Assembly (NCBI RefSeq): GCF_964019385.1
Contig: NC_088650.1
Coordinates: 30,283,161-30,347,160 of the forward strand
DNA: 64,000 bases
Source of the DNA: Sycon ciliatum
Lineage: Eukaryota > Porifera > Calcarea > Leucosolenida > Sycettidae
Direction: 5' to 3'
The notes beneath the pieces are model-generated. The model searched no databases. It was not told the origin of the DNA and worked only from the letters and a program-made list of their open reading frames with translations. Each line of letters starts with the position of its first letter. Position 1 is the first letter of the stretch. Below, in pieces: positions 1-21,059 of the stretch. Position numbers and translations under genes: made by a program.

Positions 1-444
1 ACACATGTACATGTAGAACTATAACGACTACTGTGCTGATCTCAAACCTACTTAGTAGTTATGCTCATACAATGCTCATACACTACATGCTCCGCAATGT
101 GCAGGTGGCTCTTATAGGAGAGAGTATTGTGCTGGAAAATGATATCTCCACAAAAACAACACATGCATGATCATTGTACTCCAAGCTTGGTGAAATCCCA
201 CCCTGGATGGGTTTGCGGTTTACGTGTGCCAAGCTTGATGAAGCAATGGAGATACTGCCCCACAGATCGAGCTCATAATTATTCACGTGATGGTGGCCAG
301 GCCTGGGGTCTTTCCCGGTATCAAACGGGCGAAGTGCAGTGTGACAGTGAAACAACATCACTCTTTGTTCGGCAGCTGTCCTCAGCACATGCACGCCTCT
401 CTGTGAAGTGAAACTGCCCCCGTGCAATATCACATTGAACTTAC
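1..444. other. intron of the MST gene at the window edge
   Basis: The GTAAGT donor lies just below the 445-540 exon. The following sequence to position 1 is read as intron. A 116-codon minus ORF here has no recognisable motif and unconvincing composition. Confidence 0.6.
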
Positions 445-9001
<8,557 letters not shown>

Positions 9002-11875
9002 CTGCAAGATACACAGTGAGGGGGGGGGGGGGGACAAAAGACGTTAATGCCCATTCTAGAGCATCAGGATAGAGGCATGCGGTCATGTCCCGCATATCAA
9101 TCTGAGGGGAGGGAATGGGGTAGCGTAATTCCCCTGACCTATTCCTACCAACGCAAGGATCTCACAGAAGACGCACACGTGTTGCTGTAGGTCACCCTCA
9201 GGCAGCCCATGCTCTAGCCTGCACCTGCCACACTCAGCTGGACAGCCTTGTGTGGAACCCCTGGGACTTTCAAGGCTGTTGGCATGCAGAGAATGTCTCA
9301 GCAGCACCTCACATTGGACAAGCTCACAGCTGCTGCCAACTCAACTGAAGACACGCGCTGTCTGGACAGTGATTGCTTTGAATTCGGAGTGAAAGAGTTC
9401 GTCCTCAGCACCTACAAAATATTGAACTCCTTTCAATTTAGACTATGTCTTTGGGGAAAATCCTCAAATAAAATAAATGATCGTTTACGCTGGAAGACCC
9501 TTGTACATTAGCGCACAGCGCCTCCACGGTCATGGGAATGGAAACGGAGGACCCAAGTTGTCACTGATGTCTCTAAACTAGCTCACATAGATTTAGCATG
9601 TACACATGTTCGCAGTTTTGCAAAATTGAGCCAACTTAATGCTCGCCATGGTAAAGCCACGTCCAGCTCTGTTTAAAGCAAGGAGCTACACTGACCTGTC
9701 ATGGCTGGGCTTTTGCATAGGAAGGTTTGTGCGCTCGATAGAAGCCTCACCAGTGTGAAATATTGGACAGACTTCATTAACAAGTGAGTATACTCTATGG
9801 TCCTATAGCGGCACATTCCGCATTGAAGTTGGCAGCCAGGTGTCAGAATCCCGCTAAAGGCTGGATCGTCGCTAGTCAACCTTGATCCATAATTATACAG
9901 ACAAAGAGAACGGAGTCTCACTGCTGAGATTTGGTGGCCAACTGCACATATCGCGTCCTCTGATGACGGAGTTTGACATACTAGTGATGCTTCCACCATG
10001 CCATCGCGTTACTGACCTCATCATCAGGCATGAAGACGAGCGTTAACATTATGTGTGTGCGTGGGGGGGGGGGACATCTATACAGGTTATGCGAATGATG
10101 TCATGGGATGAGTCAGTGTATTTTTGTATGGGCGTTACGTATGCAGCGTGAGTCGCTGGTGGGAGAGTGAGTGCAGCGCGTCGCCGCGACTTCACCAAAG
10201 CATCTCAACTGATTACGTTATCGCATAACCTCCATTGGTAAACCTGGCAGATTGCGACTGGCTGGTGAAGAGAACAAGGGCCACCTCAGTTATTGTGGCA
10301 ATGGTGTTTCAGAAAAGTCGGACGGTGGAAGTGCCAATGTCCATTCGTTCTCCGGAGCGCATGATTATACAAGCAATGAAAGGGCATACCCGGCTGCTTC
10401 TAAAATATTCCGTAGCATAACGGCTTTTTCTTTACATTTTTTGTTGAATAATGAATAATGATGAGTTGTGCTGCAAAACGGCATCCACCCCGTGCAGCCA
10501 GTTACTTGTACTAGATGAGTAATAGCCAGACCCTCGCTTTCAACAATACAAAGGCAGTCTCTCCCTCTAAGCTAGCTACATGTATTTACAGGCAGTGTAA
10601 GACACCCGTGTGCTAGGTGTGTGTTCACTCAACACGTGTGCTGCATTCTCTGTCACTCAGATTACTCAGCAGCAGAACACACTGAATTGTTCGCATGCAC
10701 ACCTATTTTGATTGCATTCGTGATCTTATCCCACAGGCACTCACGGTAATCTCGACGTTCCGTCGGTCGTCGCTCCGTCGTCCATGCTCCCCACACGTTT
10801 CGTATAGTAGGGATTGAAAATATCCAAGCGATGCGCTGGGCTTTGCTCAAGCTTGGCAACTCAAATAATAATTGCTCGACTTCACTGGCAACTGCTAGCG
10901 CTCGGGAACAGTCAGTGGATTACTGAGTACACTGCAGTCATGTACTTGACATCAGACGTCACACAGCGCGCTTTGCTGCAGAAGAAATCCAACCCCTTCC
11001 AATGAAAATGCCCGCAAAATCAGCTACAACCAACAGCTAGCTCCAGAATTCGGCGTTCTCCACGTTTTATACTGTCCTACTTTTCTTGCGATTTTTATCA
11101 GGGAGGCCAGCCTCGAGCCTCCTTGCTATCGTGACAACGCGGCCCTGAGTCTGTGGCGTGCACGCAAAGGGTAGATCAATCCACCAATGGCAGTGATTCG
11201 TGGGCAGAATAACTACTGCGCCACTATTTATCCGGGCAGCAGTCTAGATCGGTCGCCTTCAAAGTTCAAGGTCGAGCTGGGTAAAAGCTTGCCTGACTAC
11301 TGCTCAATCTACACCGGCAATGAACGGCCAGACAGCTCGCCTGATGCCAAGCACTAGCCGAAGCAGGGCAGGAACGAGTCCTTTCCGCTCGCTAGATCCT
11401 CAGAATCTCACTTCTCAGAGGCAGTCGTCGGTAGCTGTCGATCTAGGACTAGGCGTCTCTCAACTAACAAGACTACTCTTGAAATGCCACATTCATTTTG
11501 AGTGAACAGCATGCTAGCAAGGAGCTAGCACAATGAAAATTGAACAAAAAATGTGTATGATGATGATGTCAGTTTCTTCTGGCGCAGTTAGCAGTGCAGG
11601 CGGCAGGCGCCTGGCCAGCCTGACATTTCAGTCAAACTCAGAGGCTGGCATTGCAACACTGCAATATGCTGTACAACTCGTAGATCATCTACTAACTACT
11701 AGTACTATTAGTATTAGTAGTATTACTAAAGAAGTACTATGATCTAGCCTAGGTCTACTGAATGCCATACTGCTTAAAAGCCTAGTATTGCGGCCTAGTG
11801 ACCATGGTGACTAGTGTAGGCTAAAATGTAGCTGTATGAACAGTCTGTCACACTTCTTGCGGTGGGGGAAGTAGA
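9002..11875. other. region upstream of the first identified MST exon
   Basis: The initiator exon and promoter of the MST gene should lie in or beyond this stretch, but I found no ATG exon ending in the required phase. A 15-base G run occurs near 9020. No other gene is supportable. Confidence 0.4.
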
Positions 11876-12233
11876 CATGGTTAGCATTTTACCGTTCACG
11901 CAATTTCGACGGTCGGCCTGCACCTTTTTTTGTGTGTGTAGACATTGCATTTTACAGTTCACGCGCTAGATCCAACGGTACTCGTATCCCAAACCCAAAA
12001 TACCGTCGGTTTGGTATCGTTTCGACGATAGAAAGCTCTTTTTAGCGGGAGAACGAAACGGTAAGATTCTAACTAGGGTTACCTCACACGTCTATCGTTG
12101 CGTCAGGAGTCAGGACTCAGAAGCCGAACTGCTAACCGTGTCTCGAAAACACATAAAAAAAACAGTAGACTCGCCCTCTACACGCCGACCGTCGAAATAC
12201 AATGTAGCGTGAACGGTAAAATGCTAACCATGG
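11876..12233. mobile_element. 360-bp MITE with about 45-bp terminal inverted repeats
   Basis: The left end CATGGTTAGCATTTTACCGT is matched by the inverted right end ending in aaaatgctaaccatgg. The arms continue with ttcgacggtcgg on both sides. There is no ORF. The element ends in a CCATGGTCCGGACCATGG palindrome. Confidence 0.75.
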
Positions 12234-12247
12234 TCCGGACCATGGCT

Positions 12248-12952
12248 AGTAACAAAGAAAGTAACGACGGTTACGTAGTCGTTAGTTACATTGTACATGT
12301 AGTTAGATAGTTTCGTTTTGCCTTTCTCATCTCGCACTCACAGGACACAAGTCACACAGTCATACTCATAGCAATACCAATGCCCCGAGTGTTATGACTG
12401 TGTGACTTGTGTTTAGGGACCGGCGGATTCTGCTCGAAAAGGTGGCAGATTCTGCTCGAAAAGCAGTGAAATTGGCAGAACCATACAAACCTTATCGCGG
12501 GCAATTCCTCGAATTCGGCTCCATTTCTTTATCCACATATAGGGACCGGCGGATTCTGCTCGCTCGAAAAGGTGGCAGATTCTGCTCGAAAAGCAGTGAA
12601 ATTGGCAGAACCATACAAACCTTATGGCGGGCAATTCCTCGAATTCGGCTCCATTTCTTTATCCACATATAGGGACCGGCGGATTCTGCTCGAAAAGGTG
12701 GCAGATTCTGCTCGAAAAGCAGTGAAATCGGCAGAACCATACAAACCTCATGGCGGCAATTCCTCGAATTCTGCTCCATTTTTTATCCACATACCAAACA
12801 TGCATGAAGCTTACCAGAAAAAGTACCGAATTCTGCCAATTTTTCTGCCGGCAGAATCCGCTGGACCCTACAAGTTGTGCTCTGTGAGTGCGAGATGAGA
12901 AAGGCAAAACGAAACTATCTAATTAACTAACGTTACTTTCTTTGTTACAGGT
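12248..12952. mobile_element. inverted-repeat element containing three 127-bp tandem repeats
   Basis: The outer arms are inverted copies: GTAACAAAGAAAGTAACG at 12248 and its complement ending at 12950. Both continue through gatagtttcgttttgcc and a ctcgcactcac segment. Inside, units starting AGGGACCGGCGGATTCTGCT begin at 12415, 12541 and 12671 (126, 130 and about 126 bp). A reverse-oriented fragment of the unit follows near 12830-12870. No coding function is evident: minus-strand ORFs through the repeats only reflect the repeat. Confidence 0.8.
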
Positions 12953-13920
12953 GAAATCCTGATAATTCGAATCTCAAAATGCCAGGAAAAACTTCTAATT
13001 TAATATCCGGACATTCTATTATTCAACATTCACTCCACACAACAACGGATCACGGTTGGTATTTTTTGGAGGGGTTTCATGTGCCCGAAATTTATTAATC
13101 ATTCGAATCAAATTTTGAAACATCTGAGAGCAAAGTGATACTGTTCCAAGGCAATGATCAGGGAACAAGGGAATAGTGATAAGGTGAGAAACATTTTGAA
13201 GTCGTGGGCCGCGGTCACCCTGGGCAACCCGGTGCCCGGCCACCTCTGGGGGCATTTTGCGATGACAACCCGGTGTCATGTGTTTGCCCGAAGCTGCGGG
13301 CAGGCGATTGACCGCCAACCCCACATGCCTCCATGTGTACGAGTAATACTTGTACAGTGGGAGTGGAGGGTGGGGAAAACAAATTGTTGGTCAGCAATGA
13401 CACACTCAGTTGCAGCACTTTCGCCGGAAAGGGAACCTTGCATTTGTTGTCACACTAACTTGATTTTTTTCTGTTTCTTATTCTAATTATTGTTATTTTT
13501 GCGGGTTCGTTTACTGGTTGCCATGGCGCCTTTGGCTTGTTGGTTTCGTGAATGTTAACTACGGTTTGCAATGTGCAAACCTCCATTTATCCAAACATGA
13601 ACCCACAACTCAATATTTATGTCAAAATGCTCTCATGGTCACGCAGAGTTGCGCTATGGACCTTTTAATAGTCTTAGACACACATTTTACGGACACTGAA
13701 CTGACCGGCACGGCCGCACAGCCTGCATTGAACTGACCAGTACAGTGTACAGTGAACTTCGAATTACACTTTGCTAACTTCGAATTATCAGCACAAATCC
13801 CACACATTTTCTATGTAAGTGGAATCTGTGGGACTTCTAATTAACCGGACATATCCAGTTTGAGGTTTGAATTATCAGAAATGTTTATGTGCTCCTCAAA
13901 CCGCACCCCAACTCTCTCTT

Positions 13921-14265
<345 letters not shown>

Positions 14266-14359
14266 TCTCTTTTTTATCTGTCTTGTCTTACTCGTTTTTT
14301 CTTTGTCAGCTTTCCTGGTGGTTACGTGCTTTTCAAGTAAAAAAACAAACAAATAAACA

Positions 14360-14590
14360 TGTAAACGCACACTTGTCTTGGTACCGGGCTAGCTGCGGGT
14401 GTGGGGTGGCTGGGCGCCAGACCCTGATCCCTTCTAGGTGTGGCTTTTTTGCACCAGGAGTGTGCCGGGACGTCCCCGATCGAGACTCATCGATCAAGCG
14501 TGAGTGAGGGCCAAGTCCAGATAATGATTCATGTGCCGTCCCGCTGTGAAATAAAGCTACCCAAACTAAGTAAGTAATAGTTCCCAACCC
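14360..14590 (+). mobile_element. possible 3' tail of a retroelement
   Basis: The segment ends with aataaagctacccaaactaagtaagtaat after a GC-rich body, the usual look of a LINE or SINE 3' end. No ORF is recognisable. Confidence 0.3.
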
Positions 14591-15228
14591 GTATAGATTC
14601 GTACACAAAGTGATCCCAGTCACCAAGCGGATCCAACACTACTGGTACTTGCTCTCAAGACGACGCATACATCATGTACAATGACAATGTACATGACTGT
14701 ACAAGTACATGTATATCGTGTTGACAGTTGAGGCCCTGATATGATGGAACCGAAAGGGTTTTATCGACCTACATGTACATGTACATGTAGGCAATCTCCA
14801 GCTTCTCGGCTAGGCAAAGGTTGCGTTGTTTGGAGGTTTGGTGCGGCTTTCCTCACGACTGACCATTCAATGCACATGTACATGTAGATTGTCTCCATCC
14901 TTTATTATATCTATATAGCCGACATACAGTGGTGTTTCTACATACTTCGTTGTGTTGAGTTATCACATACATTGTATTTCCGGTGCCAAATGGATTGTCG
15001 ACTTCGTAGTTCGTACTGATCTTTGTCCGCAAGGTCGCGTGAATGTAGTCTTGTAGTGGCTGCCTCTGGCTGGTCAATATACCGCCTGTATTTTGCTTGC
15101 TTGGCCGTTCCACCTGTGACTTCTAGCCTGCTAACACTAAAGACAGCAAAGTTCATCTGATGTACATGTACATGTAGATCGTTGTTTGCTCCCACCCTGG
15201 AGCTCTTGGGAGCAAACACATTCCTTTA

Positions 15229-16094
15229 GGGGTCGTCCGTAAATATCGATGTTTTTTAGAGACGATATTGGTGCGTCTGGGGGGGGGGGTTTGAGCCATG
15301 TGCGTCTTTTCGAGCATCAGAAAAATATCGATGTAAATATCTGAAGTTTCGCCGATCCCTGCACGCGGATGTCTAAATGGCTATACAAGAAATGTGAAAC
15401 CAGCTTCCGTTCGCGGAGCTAAAACTCGCGACACAAGAACAAAATCAAAAATTGGAAGCTGTACGCCCATGGCGAATTTCAAGAGCAAAAGAATGAGCTA
15501 TTGATTGTGGAAATCGGCCGAGCGATGCCTGCAGGAGACCTTTTTCAAGACGTAGAGGCAGTGCGAACAAACGCAGTCCGTGCAGATGTTGTTCGACAAG
15601 CGCAGGCAAAATGGAGTAGTCTAAAGGACAATGAAGCCGGTGTCCGCGAGTTCGTTGCTGAGGTTGGCAAATGGAAAGCGGCCCAAGAGAGCAGCCAGTC
15701 ATGGCTGGGCATTCAGCGGCCAGAATCACCCGACTGTGTGGTGGTCGAATCGACCTCTTCCGTAACTCCTGCTGCTGCTGCAACGAATGTTGTTACTCCC
15801 GTTGAGATGCCTTTGGCTTTGACTGCCCCCACATCGAATGCTGAGACTACCTTTCTGGAGTCCGTTGGCATTAGCGCTGAAAAGCTGCTGACCCGTGAGG
15901 TTGTCGAACAGGCCTGCAAACTTGCCATCTTGGGTTCATATTATTGACAAAAAAAGGAAAAAATGAGCATCCAAAAATATTGATTCCATGATCTAGATGT
16001 ACATGTGCGTCTTCTGGGGGGAGGGGGGGGGTCAAGGGAGAGAAGCACCAATAATATCGTCTCTAAAAAAACATCGATATTTACGGACGGCCCC
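15229..16094. mobile_element. 866-bp Harbinger-like transposon with TTA target duplication
   Basis: The termini are GGGGTCGTCCGTAAATATCG and, inverted, GGGGCCGTCCGTAAATATCG. The inverted repeats extend to about 55 bp (through the gagacgatatt segment). The flanks are TTA on both sides (15226-15228 and 16095-16097). A 3-bp TWA duplication is the mark of the PIF/Harbinger superfamily. A shorter relative with the same ends and duplication is at 37700-37958. It contains one long ORF but no recognisable DDE transposase, so it is probably non-autonomous or carries unrelated cargo. Confidence 0.75.
15525..15947 (+). CDS. unrecognised ORF carried by the Harbinger-like element
   Basis: The frame is open from 15423. 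The first ATG, at 15525, gives 140 residues (MPAGDLFQDVEAVRTNAVRA...). The first half is charged and helical-looking, rich in Ala, Val, Lys and Glu. The second half has Ala-, Thr- and Val-rich linker sequence with four consecutive Ala, then a short C-terminal helical part. There are no Cys/His clusters, no membrane segment and no DDE triad. It could be a DNA-binding accessory protein, since Harbinger elements often encode a Myb-like partner, but I cannot see a Myb repeat. An upstream in-frame extension HGEFQEQKNELLIVEIGRA suggests spliced N-terminal sequence. Confidence 0.4.
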   Translation: MPAGDLFQDVEAVRTNAVRADVVRQAQAKWSSLKDNEAGVREFVAEVGKWKAAQESSQSWLGIQRPESPDCVVVESTSSVTPAAAATNVVTPVEMPLALTAPTSNAETTFLESVGISAEKLLTREVVEQACKLAILGSYY

Positions 16095-16417
16095 TTACTT
16101 ACAATTATCGTTGAGGTCGCTACCACTATTTCGCAGCTCTACATGCACCGGTACATGTAAATCATGTACTCGTAGTCGTACATGTATCATTTATAGTTAC
16201 CATGGTTACCGGTATACCACCTCTGAGCCGTGAGAACGGGTCTATTCACAAAGCATTTAAACTTGGGTGATGCTAGTATTACTGATACCATAAAGAAAGA
16301 ACCAAATCAAATACAACCCAAATAATTCGGCAATGAACAGAACACTCGAAGTGCACTGACTGTACTAAAGATTGAACACCTTCGTCGTGCCACTGCTGCA
16401 GAACCACACTGTCTTAC

Positions 16418-16626
16418 CGGTATCGACTTTTGTCTTCGAATATCGGCTGCACCCGGACCCCGCCGGAAGCTTGTACGTACAGGTTCCTGCACGAGTATGA
16501 GGGCAGTACCGCGGAATCCTGCCCGCGCCGCGATAGCGGCAAGGGCTGGATGAGCAGCGGTGCTGACCGAGTATGAGTGACTGGAACGTGTTTCCCGTAT
16601 GCACCCAAGCCAAGGAGATCACTCAC
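16418..16626 (-). other. candidate coding exon of an unidentified minus-strand gene
   Basis: An open minus-strand frame of about 70 codons starts near SDLLGLGAYGKHVPVTHTRS and ends FEDKSRYR at a good GTAAGA donor (phase 2), with an in-frame stop just upstream. Codon composition is even and GC-rich compared with surrounding repeats. Its donor phase does not match the MST exon at 9001. No family recognised and no partner exon found. Confidence 0.3.
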
Positions 16627-16830
16627 AATCTTTGACGTTTGAGTTTACATGAACCATTCTGTGACTTGACTCGAGTCCTGTATGGCTGTATGAGGCTGTG
16701 TCAGTGTGAGCTGAGTGAGAGTGACTTCGACAACCGGACACGGACTACAGACTCAGTACACGACTTTTGCATGTACTTTCAGACCACAGAAGCTTGTCAT
16801 TGAAATGGTAGACTCATGAGTGGATTCTGT

Positions 16831-16946
16831 CCACTGCCCGTCGTCAAGTGACGACGGGCAGTGGATTCTGTCCACTGCCCGTCGTCAAGTGACGACGGGC
16901 AGTGGATTCCGTCCACTGCCCGTCGTCACTTGACGACGGGCAGTGG
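16831..16946. repeat. array of three 34-bp palindromes
   Basis: Each unit begins CCACTGCCCGTCGTCAAGTG and folds back on itself (16831-16864, 16872-16905, 16913-16946), spaced by 7-bp linkers of the type attctgt. The period is 41 bp. The third unit is inverted at its centre. The DNA could form cruciforms. No coding. Confidence 0.9.
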
Positions 16947-19182
16947 AACTAGTTCCATCACCATTCATCAGGCAGGATCGCGCTTTCCAGCCCGCGTAAT
17001 TTGATCTGTCATTGGTCGACTCCAAGGCGACAGTCATGTGACATACGGGAAATCGTTTTCCCTCGTCGCCTCGCTCCGCCTTATCACCCGGATCGCGGAG
17101 TTGTCCGGTGATCCATCGTACGTACAGTGCGGGGATGCGTTGCAACCGCGATAGCTTCCTTATTTCCAGTTCTCTCTACTGATTGTGCTGTGTGCTGTGT
17201 GCCGTGACCTGGTGACCTAGCAGAAAAGAGTGGTGCTCATGACATGACCATGATGACATCTAGTACAGTAGTAGTAGTAGTGCCAGTGGCGGTCTGGCGT
17301 CTGGCGAGACCTTCCTCTTTGACAGAAACCCGATACAGACATGTACATGTACATGTGCGCTACTACTAGTACATGTACTACTAGTAATAGTATCCTTCAG
17401 TCGTCACAGCCGCCACCAATCAAGCTGATCACCGCCATTATGACAGACGGTGTACAGCAATGGTAACGGCCATAATAATAATTATTCAATGTCACTTTCG
17501 GGCTGAGAGTCTGACTAGTACTAGTAGTAGTACTGGCACCTGCAGAGCTAGAGGTAAACAGTACTCAGTACTACAGTAGCTCCACTGTTATGTTGTCGAG
17601 TGTTGAAGCTGATCCTGTTACTTAGCAGCGTTGTACATGTAGTTACAAAGTGGACGTCCGAAAGAACGGACTACACTCTAGTTTAGTGTGTACTACTTAC
17701 TACAGCCGTACAGGTAGTAGCAGTCCCTGTGACTGTGACTGTGAGAGGAAAATTAAAATGTTACAGTCCCCGGGCATGCAGTGCTTTGTGGACGCGAGGA
17801 ATTCGTCCAACTGCACACACACACACACACACACACGCACACCAGGCAGTCCTGTCTGAGAGTGAGACGACCGCTCAAAAGGGACCTTCAAACTAACGTT
17901 ACTTCATCTAAGCGTGGTCTCTGTTGCCAGGTGGTCTCCTTATCCAGGGTCATCTGACTGGATCATGGAAAGAGCATGCCTTGTGACCCCTGGTGGTCGC
18001 CTTCACAGGTTTTGCTGTATCGTGTGAGATGTCACGATCATCGTGACGATGTGAACCAAGTCTGTCACAACAAACGAAGTAGTTTCTTCCACTGTTCCAG
18101 TAAATGTTCACAACTCACTGCCGTAACTGCCGTAACTGCCGTTACCTCGTGAGTACAGTACTGTAGTGTAGATCTACCTGGACTGATGTCTGAAGTGAAC
18201 TGAAGCCCAAGTGAACAGTTTACTTGACGCGATCGCCCGGATTTCATATCTGCGCTGCATCACCAAGACTACAGTCATTTTTGAAAGAATGCTAACTACA
18301 TATACAGAGTGAGGCACTCAGTGGCGGATCCAGGGGGGGTTCCGGGGGTTCCATGGAACCCCCTAAATTTTGCAAAGTGTGCGGCTGAGAAATATCGAAA
18401 AATATCATGTGTGCACAAAACTCAAGGGCGTCCGTCCGATCACTCACAGTCAGCGCAGTCACTGAGTCAAGGAGCACAGACTGTCAGCCAGTGCACTGCA
18501 TGCGCGTGCGGTAGATCGATACTGTACGGATAGTAGTCTGTACTGGTGTTCACGTCCGTGATTTACAAACGGACACTGTAGACAACATTGGGTGGTTGTT
18601 TCCTTTTTGATCTTTCGAAACGATCCAAACTTACCTCCATTGGCGCTGTCATTCACTGCTGCTCAGGATGGGTGTGGTGTGGTCAGTATTCCTTGGACAA
18701 GTTTTTTGCAGAAGAGAAAGGATGTTCCGAGTACTGACACTCTTCAACGAACTTCGAACCGTACACGTAGAGTTCAAGCTCCTCAGAAGATGAGGGCTCC
18801 GACATCCAAGTCAGTAATCTCTACCTGCTGCAGCATGCAGTAGTGACTAGTTGTTCCTCCGCAGGAACGGAGTGCTGCGCCAGCGATGTGTTTTAGATGA
18901 CATTGGAAGGATTGTGCAATTGTCGACACTGTTTCGCTGTTTTTGTTTCTGTCACTGAAGTGAAGACGATGCTCTTGTCCTGTGACTATAGAGCATTTCG
19001 CATCGTAAAAATGCCAAAAATTTCCGAAAGTACACGTACAAATGGACAGGGAAAGTAACTTAGTTGTCATTTCGGCATTCCTGGCTCTCAACGTACCCAT
19101 GGCTTGCATATTCGATCTTTACAAGAAGTTGAAAGGGTCTTCAAGCCCTCACTGAACCTGTGTGCCAGTCGATTGTATACAT

Positions 19183-20982
19183 CAGGGGCGTCGGAACCGG
19201 TGCGGCAGGTGCGGCCAAAGCCGCACTAATAATTATTTTATTAGTGCAATTAGGAGTATAATCGATGCAGACATGGCCAGACAACAACGAGTTCATGGAA
19301 TTTTTAAGGATTTTTTATGTTATTCAAAATCGATTTTCGTGTTCCGCTCATCAGTGAATAGTATCGGAACTGAGGGTACTGTGTACAAAAATAGAACATT
19401 TTATAACAGCATAATTAATTAAAAGTGTGAACAACAAAGGAAGTGCTACAGCATTACATAATAGGTGTCAAACATAGTGCTAACGTATATAACTGAGTGC
19501 AGCCACAAAGCAAGAAGTGATACAGTGCAACATGACACAACATTTACATCTGATAACCAGCTACGAGAACAACTTTAGCGCGACTACGTGCTTCTTTTGT
19601 TTACAAAGAACAGGATTATGCACACGAATACATACAGCTTCCAGAACCTTCAACTGCTTAACATAACTTGCACGGCACAAAACAGAAAAGTGAGAATCAT
19701 CGTACACACTAAGACAATCTGGACGTGATAACAAGTGACAAAATACAGCTGACTTTTTGCTCACGTCGCTCTCTTCCGTCTCATCCCGCTCCTTTCCTTC
19801 GACCTCCTCCGCCCTATCCTCGTCCTCCGTCTCATCTTCATCATCATCGTCCTCATCACCACCATCATCATCATCATCATCATCAGTCACTTCCTCATCA
19901 TCCGGTTGATGCTCAGTCTCACTGCACTCCTTATCAGCCTCCAACATGGCTCCATCATCTCCACCAGCATCACAAGTCGTTTGACCGCTGCTCCGCGTCG
20001 CCGTTGCTGGGTTCTCTGCTACTGCACACCCATTTCCATTGTCCATTTTGCGTGGGCCAAGTCCATTCCGTGCATAAATTTCAAGTGAATAGTTTGCTGT
20101 GCTTCTTCTGGGTCTATGAGTGAGGATATTGGTTTCATTTTGGTCCGTCGATGATCTCCCTCTCTGTCCAGACACAGTCGGCACCGTGGATCCCAGCACG
20201 GGGGGGACCACCGTCTCGGTAGTCACCAAAGGTAAAGGGGGGTGGCTCAGGTGGAGGCAAGTATGTATTCGTGTGCATAATCCTGTTCTTTGTAAACAAA
20301 AGAAGCACGTAGTCGCGCTAAAGTTGTTCTCGTAGCTGGTTATCAGATGTAAATGTTGTGTCATGTTGCACTGTATCACTTCTTGCTTTGTGGCTGCACT
20401 CAGTTATATACGTTAGCACTATGTTTGACACCTATTATGTAATGCTGTAGCACTTCCTTTGTTGTTCACACTTTTAATTAATTATGCTGTTATAAAATGT
20501 TCTATTTTTGTACACAGTACCCTCAGTTCCGATACTATTCACTGATGAGCGGAACACGAAAATCGATTTTGAATAACATAAAAAATCCTTAAAAATTCCA
20601 TGAACTCGTTGTTGTCTGGCCATGTCTGCATCGATTATACTCCTAATTGCACTAATAAAATTGCTTTCTCCACGCCGACTCTTTAAATAATTATTTTGGA
20701 AGTTTTTTTAATTTTATTTTATTTTTTTTACATTTTCAACCTTGTTGATGGCTTGTCGACTCTTATAAAGATCTTGTACAGGTACCATGTTTTACATCGA
20801 CAATGCAATGTGTCATCACTCATCAGCATGCATATTCTTATTTCTCATATTATTCTGAAGCATTAAAATATGGCCTTTTAGGCCAAATTTTCCAAAAAAA
20901 TCCCAGGGGAGGAAACCCGGACCCCCCCCCCCCCCGCTCACACTTCCGCCGCACCAATGTTAAACTGCTTCCGACGCCCCTG
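19183..20982. mobile_element. 1.8-kb hAT-like element (inner) with 401-bp inverted arms
   Basis: The termini CAGGGGCGTCGGAACCGGTG and, inverted, CAGGGGCGTCGGAAGCAGTT are flanked by TACAT on both sides (19178-19182 and 20983-20987). Within it, 19235-19635 and 20261-20661 are inverted copies of equal length, 401 bp each and nearly identical. They surround a 625-bp core with an acidic ORF. It sits inside the 18319-21349 element. Confidence 0.8.
19561..20379 (-). CDS. acidic-repeat ORF across the core of the inner hAT-like element
   Basis: The 272-codon minus-strand frame enters from one inverted arm and ends in the other. Its first and last parts are therefore palindrome sequence and probably not coding. 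The core section has an RKMDNGNGCAVAENPATA-type stretch and then a long Asp/Glu tract encoded by a diverged (ATC)n-like repeat. No family recognised. It may be captured host exon sequence or simple-sequence artefact. Confidence 0.25.
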   Translation of the reverse strand: MIQCNMTQHLHLITSYENNFSATTCFFCLQRTGLCTRIHTCLHLSHPPLPLVTTETVVPPVLGSTVPTVSGQRGRSSTDQNETNILTHRPRRSTANYSLEIYARNGLGPRKMDNGNGCAVAENPATATRSSGQTTCDAGGDDGAMLEADKECSETEHQPDDEEVTDDDDDDDGGDEDDDDEDETEDEDRAEEVEGKERDETEESDVSKKSAVFCHLLSRPDCLSVYDDSHFSVLCRASYVKQLKVLEAVCIRVHNPVLCKQKKHVVALKLFS

Positions 20983-21059
20983 TACATGTACATGATTATG
21001 TATCCGTACTAAATTATACAATGTATGGGTAAGCAGCAGCATTTGGCCCTGTATACAGG

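Noticed and set aside
10014-10045. MST initiator exon starting MPDDE on the minus strand
   Set aside because: Its donor is phase 0, whereas the next exon needs phase 1.
16831-16946. CRISPR array
   Set aside because: The repeated units are palindromes with 7-bp linkers in a eukaryotic genome; there are no unique spacers of suitable length.
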